64,000 nucleotides of DNA, from assembly GCA_012522855.1 (NCBI GenBank), contig JAAYJQ010000015.1:1-64000 (forward strand), written 5' to 3'. Below, one piece after another: positions 60,714-64,000 of the stretch (positions within the stretch are counted from its first letter, which is position 1; the number at the start of each line of letters is the position of its first letter). The position numbers and the translations under genes are program-made. The stretch is from Bacteroidales bacterium (GTDB lineage: Bacteria > Bacteroidota > Bacteroidia > Bacteroidales > UBA932). The notes under the pieces were generated by a model that did no database searches, was not told the origin of the DNA, and saw nothing but the letters and a program-made list of their open reading frames with translations.

Positions 60714-61427
60714 TTAGAACACGGACTTTAATCGATCGTAAACGGTCTTATAGGCTTCGCCGACATGGCCCCTGTCGTGGCGGAAGCGATCCTTGTCAAG
60801 TTTGTTGCCGGTTTCGATGTCCCAGAAGCGGGCAGTGTCGGGCGTGATGTCGTCGCTCATTACCAACCTGCCGTCGGCGAGGTGGCCGAACTCGATCTTG
60901 AAGTCCACCAGCGTGATCCCCACTTTCCGGAAGATCGGGAACAGGATGGCATTCACCTGTTTCGTCATGGTGTAGATCGTCTCCAGGTCCGTCCGGTTCA
61001 CGAGTCCCAGCGCAAGGGCATGGTAGTCGTTGATGATCGGATCGCAGAGATCGTCCGACTTGTAGCAGAGGTCGTAGATCGGTTCTTTGGGGATCAGTCC
61101 TTCCGGGATCCCCAGCCGCTGCGCCAGAGAACCGGCGACCACATTCCGCACGATCACCTCCATCGGAATGACGCTCGCCCTCCAGCAGAGTTGGTCCCGG
61201 GGGGAGATCTGCCGGATGAAATGCGTCGGAACTCCTCCATCCTGCAGCAGCCGGGAAATCATACAGGAAACCCCGTTGCAGTAGATCCCCTTGTCGGTGA
61301 TCACCGCTTTTTTGATCTTGTTGTAGGCCGTGATCTCATCCGTGAAATGGATGATTACCTGCTCCGGATTCTCCGTCCCGTAGATCTTGATCGACACCCC
61401 GTCGTGGATGATAACTCGCTTGTCCAT
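60714..61427 (-). CDS. purC: Phosphoribosylaminoimidazole-succinocarboxamide synthase
   Basis: The 237-residue enzyme joins aspartate to CAIR in purine synthesis. Key segments are FTDEITAYNKIKKAVITDKG, SVIPMEVIVRNVVAGSLAQR, GITLVDFKIEFGH and MSDDITPDTARFWD. The start at 61427 (MDKRVIIHDGVSIKIYG) gives the usual N terminus; the open frame beyond it runs into the repeat-rich gap. guaB, another purine gene, is divergent 863 bases away. Confidence 0.97.
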   Translation of the reverse strand: MDKRVIIHDGVSIKIYGTENPEQVIIHFTDEITAYNKIKKAVITDKGIYCNGVSCMISRLLQDGGVPTHFIRQISPRDQLCWRASVIPMEVIVRNVVAGSLAQRLGIPEGLIPKEPIYDLCYKSDDLCDPIINDYHALALGLVNRTDLETIYTMTKQVNAILFPIFRKVGITLVDFKIEFGHLADGRLVMSDDITPDTARFWDIETGNKLDKDRFRHDRGHVGEAYKTVYDRLKSVF

Positions 61428-61659
61428 ATTCTCGTTGAAATAACTTTTCGAAGTTATGAATATTTGTGTCTTCCTGCAATCGCTGCTTTGATTTTGCGGC
61501 CGGTTGCCGATTTTGCGGCCGGTTGCCGTGGAGGGTAACGAGCCGAGGCTATGGACTTTCCGCCCTGCTGCCTCGGGCAAAAATCACCGAGGCCTAGTCT
61601 ATTAATATATTCATCATCAATCAGTTGCCCTCCACGAAGAAATATGTTGGGCGGGTCAC

Positions 61660-61925
61660 GGAGCAGATTTTCAAACCACGGCAACAGGATTATGCTCTGT
61701 ACATGGCTGTAGGCGCGATCCGCGTGGCAACATGGCCATTTAAAAGGGGTACTTGCCACAGGAATATGCCTTCCAGCCATCTGTAGGCCGGGTTGGTGTG
61801 GCCGTGGTTTGTAGAAAACAGCGGCTTCCGGACCGGAACCGTGTCTTGTGACATCCGGGTTCATGTTGCCGTGGTTTGTAGAAACCCTCCAACACGTTCC
61901 GGACCGGGAGTTGCGGAATCTCTGT
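61660..61925 (-). repeat. Intergenic repeat, copy E (left module, inverted)
   Basis: This is a copy of the left module in the opposite orientation to copies A-D. It keeps the inner pair GTGGCAA/TTGCCAC, and its outer pair is extended to AAACCACGGC with GCCGTGGTTT. The terminal part TTTCTACAAACCACGG is present twice (near 61808-61823 and 61870-61885), so one end is partly duplicated. No right module is visible. Confidence 0.75.
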
Positions 61926-61995
61926 CTGCGACAAAGCGGAGCCTCCGTCTGCGACAAAACAAATATGACGAAAAACCGGTCATTCGGAGGGTACC

Positions 61996-62160
61996 GATCC
62001 GCTGCCGTGCGCGAGGGAGAAGAAAAGGGAGAGGGTGCGCGTGAAGGTGAACCGCATGGCCGATCCGCTGCTGCGCGCGAGGGAGAAGAAAAGGGAGAGG
62101 GTGCGCGTGAAGGAGAATCGCATGGCCGATCCGCTGCCGCGCGAGGGAAAAGAAAACGCG
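61996..62160 (+). repeat. 66-bp minisatellite, about 2.5 units
   Basis: Units begin at 61996, 62062 and 62128, each with GATCCGCTG followed by a GAGGGAGAAGAAAAGGGAGAG purine tract in the first two. A degenerate G/A-rich tail runs on to about 62205. The period is a multiple of three, so both strands stay open across it. With copy E it accounts for most of the 863-base gap between purC and guaB. Confidence 0.9.
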
Positions 62161-62263
62161 CATGGGAGAAGGTGGGAGAAGAAAAAGCGCGAAGGAGAAG
62201 AAAACATTTTGCTCCGCTACAAGGTCTAGGGCATGTGAGGCAAAGATTTTGAGGAGAAATGTT

Positions 62264-62271
62264 TATATTTG
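62264..62271 (+). promoter_or_regulatory. -7 box of guaB
   Basis: TATATTTG matches TAnnTTTG exactly, 19 bases before the guaB ATG. Transcription would start about 10 bases before the gene. No -33 TTTG is at normal spacing. Confidence 0.6.
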
Positions 62272-62290
62272 TCAAATTAATCTGATTTCA

Positions 62291-63760
62291 ATGGCTAAGT
62301 TCGTAAACCGAGAGATTTCCGAAGGCCTCACCTTCGATGATGTTCTGTTAGTTCCTGCACACTCCGATGTACTCCCCAGAGACGTGGATCTCACGACCTG
62401 GTTTACGGAAGCGATCCAGCTCCGTACCCCCATCGTCTCGGCTGCCATGGATACAGTCACCGAATCCGATCTTGCGATCGCCATGGCCCGCGCAGGCGGA
62501 ATCGGCGTGATCCACAAGAACATGACGATCGAACAGCAGTGCGAACAAGTGCGCCGGGTCAAGCGGGCGGAAAACGGAATGATCTATGATCCCGTGACCA
62601 TTCACCCCGACGCGACGGTCGGAGATGCTCTGGCCATGATGCAGAAGCATCACATCGGAGGTATTCCGGTGGTCGATGGCAACGATTTCCTTATCGGCAT
62701 CGTGACCAACCGGGACCTCCGCTTCCTTGTCGACATGAGTCAGCCCGTCTCGGAAGTCATGACCAGCGACAATCTGATTACCGCCAAGAAGGGGACCACT
62801 TTGGCCGAGGCCACCCGGATTCTCCAGAAAAGAAAAGTAGAAAAACTGCCTGTCATCGATGACAACGGCAAGCTGGTCGGGCTGATTACCTACAAGGACC
62901 TCATGAAGATCAAGGACAACCCGATTGCTTCCAAGGATAGCAAGGGACGTCTGTTGGTCGCCGCCGCTACGGGAATCAAGTCCGATACCCTTGAACGGAT
63001 CGGTCTGCTGGTCGATGCAGGGGCCGATGCCGTCGTGCTCGATACCGCGCACGGACATTCCGCGGGCGTGCTGAAGATGGTGAAGCGCGCCTGTGACGCC
63101 TTCAAAGACTTCCAGATCATCGCCGGAAACGTGGCCACCGCCGAAGGAGCCAAGGCACTGGCAAAGGCCGGTGTGAAAGCGGTCAAGGTCGGCATCGGGC
63201 CCGGCTCGATCTGCACCACCCGTATCATCGCGGGAATCGGAGTCCCCCAGCTGACGGCCGTGCTTGAAGCAGCTGAAGCCCTCAAAGGCACGGGTATCCC
63301 CGTCATCGCCGATGGCGGAATCCGCTATTCCGGTGACATCGTCAAGGCGCTGGCAGCCGGGGCGAGCACCATCATGGCCGGTTCTCTTTTCGCCGGTACT
63401 GAAGAGTCTCCCGGGGAGACCATCATCATGAGCGGTCGCCGTTTCAAATCCTACCGGGGAATGGGCTCGCTGGAAGCGATGGAACATGGCTCCAGGGATC
63501 GGTATTTCCAGGACATGGAAGAAGACATCAAGAAACTTGTTCCGGAAGGAATCGTGGCGCAGGTTCCCTACAAGGGAACGGTCTCCGAAGTGGTCTACCA
63601 GCTGGTCGGCGGTTTGCGGGCCGGCATGGGTTACTGCGGAGCGGGAAACCTCGAACAACTTCGCAAGGCTGAATTCGTGCGCATCACGCAGGCCGGTTTT
63701 CTGGAAAGCCACCCGCATGACGTGACCATTACCAAAGAAGCTCCGAACTACTCCCGCTGA
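62291..63760 (+). CDS. guaB: Inosine-5'-monophosphate dehydrogenase
   Basis: The 489-residue enzyme oxidises IMP to XMP, the first step to GMP. It has the N-terminal [20 protein letters not shown], two CBS domains (about 95-205; [32 protein letters not shown]), the catalytic loop [12 protein letters not shown] with Cys308, and the flap and C terminus ([34 protein letters not shown]). The start at 62291 fits the promoter box; the longer frame passes through the minisatellite tail. Confidence 0.97.
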   Translation: MAKFVNREISEGLTFDDVLLVPAHSDVLPRDVDLTTWFTEAIQLRTPIVSAAMDTVTESDLAIAMARAGGIGVIHKNMTIEQQCEQVRRVKRAENGMIYDPVTIHPDATVGDALAMMQKHHIGGIPVVDGNDFLIGIVTNRDLRFLVDMSQPVSEVMTSDNLITAKKGTTLAEATRILQKRKVEKLPVIDDNGKLVGLITYKDLMKIKDNPIASKDSKGRLLVAAATGIKSDTLERIGLLVDAGADAVVLDTAHGHSAGVLKMVKRACDAFKDFQIIAGNVATAEGAKALAKAGVKAVKVGIGPGSICTTRIIAGIGVPQLTAVLEAAEALKGTGIPVIADGGIRYSGDIVKALAAGASTIMAGSLFAGTEESPGETIIMSGRRFKSYRGMGSLEAMEHGSRDRYFQDMEEDIKKLVPEGIVAQVPYKGTVSEVVYQLVGGLRAGMGYCGAGNLEQLRKAEFVRITQAGFLESHPHDVTITKEAPNYSR

Positions 63761-63774
63761 TCCCGCTCCGTCCC

Positions 63775-64000
63775 GTGAAACGTTCCGTTACCATATTCCT
63801 TTTGTCGGTTCTTGCCCTCCTGCCCTCATGCAAGGCCATCCAGAACCTCGTCCACGACGGGGAGGTGGTGGCCAAACTGGGGGAGCACAAACTGTATCGC
63901 TCCGATGTCGAGCGCATGATCCCCAGCGGGACATCCGCCGAAGACAGCGCCAACCTTGCGATGTTGTACATCAACTCCTGGGCGACAGACAAGGCCTTTT
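63775..64000 (+). CDS. SurA/PrsA-like peptidyl-prolyl isomerase lipoprotein, partial
   Basis: A GTG start 14 bases after guaB opens a frame that runs out of the window. The first residues are a lipoprotein signal (FLLSVLALLPSC), followed by VVAKLGEHKLYRSDVERMIP and SANLAMLYINSWATDKAF. This pattern (AKLG-KLY-DV, then a helix with W/K) is that of the N-terminal chaperone domain of SurA/PpiC-type isomerases, which follow guaB in other Bacteroidales. The catalytic parvulin domain would lie outside the window, so the assignment is tentative. Confidence 0.6.
   Translation, partial: MKRSVTIFLLSVLALLPSCKAIQNLVHDGEVVAKLGEHKLYRSDVERMIPSGTSAEDSANLAMLYINSWATDKAF

Noticed and set aside
61848..62252. A plus-strand frame with 22-residue Gly/Glu/Arg repeats upstream of guaB.
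   Set aside because: It is low-complexity translation of the minisatellite and has no promoter or recognisable start context. A coding role cannot be supported.
61454..62275. A 273-codon minus-strand frame from purC's leader through the minisatellite.
   Set aside because: It arises from the 66-bp period (a multiple of three) and the repeat copy. It has no domain and would swallow the guaB promoter region.

Overview
The window is chromosomal DNA from a member of the Bacteroidota, most likely order Bacteroidales. Evidence for this includes SusC/SusD pairs, a five-domain hybrid two-component regulator, FISUMP, DUF3098, DUF4270 and DUF4294 proteins, an L36 without its zinc ligands, few Shine-Dalgarno sites, and repeated -7 boxes of the form TAnnTTTG. 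No rRNA, tRNA or CRISPR array was seen.

Layout. (1) 1-8263 is accessory DNA. A broken IS4-type transposase lies beside a three-gene operon encoding a TonB-dependent receptor, an ABC exporter and a metallophosphoesterase. Two further broken insertion sequences (IS5-type and IS21-type) are fused end to end, and a small gene of the A1S_2505/macro-like kind follows. (2) 8494-12405 holds a SWIM zinc-finger protein and an AbiEii-type toxin-antitoxin pair. The pair lies between two direct copies of a long non-coding repeat, followed by a small relic of the SWIM locus. (3) 12452-25221 is a compact polysaccharide utilisation locus: SusC, SusD, a GH78 alpha-L-rhamnosidase lipoprotein and a small lipoprotein, divergent from the hybrid two-component regulator. 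(4) 25292-27665 has two more repeat copies around a neutral-ceramidase-like gene. (5) 27730-41476 is mostly housekeeping: proC-proB-proA, pnuC, acpP, a large lipoprotein, DUF4270 with a short GT5-like protein, ftsX-DUF3098-uppP-lpxH, and DUF4294. (6) 41826-52383 is a 21-gene ribosomal protein operon, rplP to rplQ, with secY, map, infA, rpmJ and rpoA. (7) 52460-64000 has a membrane pyrophosphatase, a LacI-type regulator, cysS, two envelope proteins, a DUF4143 ATPase behind a double operator-like repeat, purC, another repeat copy with a 66-bp minisatellite, guaB, and the start of a SurA/PrsA-like lipoprotein.

The most unusual content is a family of intergenic repeats of up to about 500 bp. There are four clear copies in one orientation and one left-half copy inverted. 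They share nested inverted repeats and are concentrated around accessory genes. Two of them bracket the toxin-antitoxin pair, and short direct duplications of neighbouring gene ends lie beside the repeats. This looks like a passenger element or a structured RNA that I cannot match to a named family. The second candidate is the receptor-exporter-phosphoesterase operon, which may be the transport half of a secreted peptide or metallophore system whose biosynthetic half was lost at the IS4 scar.

All family assignments rest on motifs read by eye. No database search was run.
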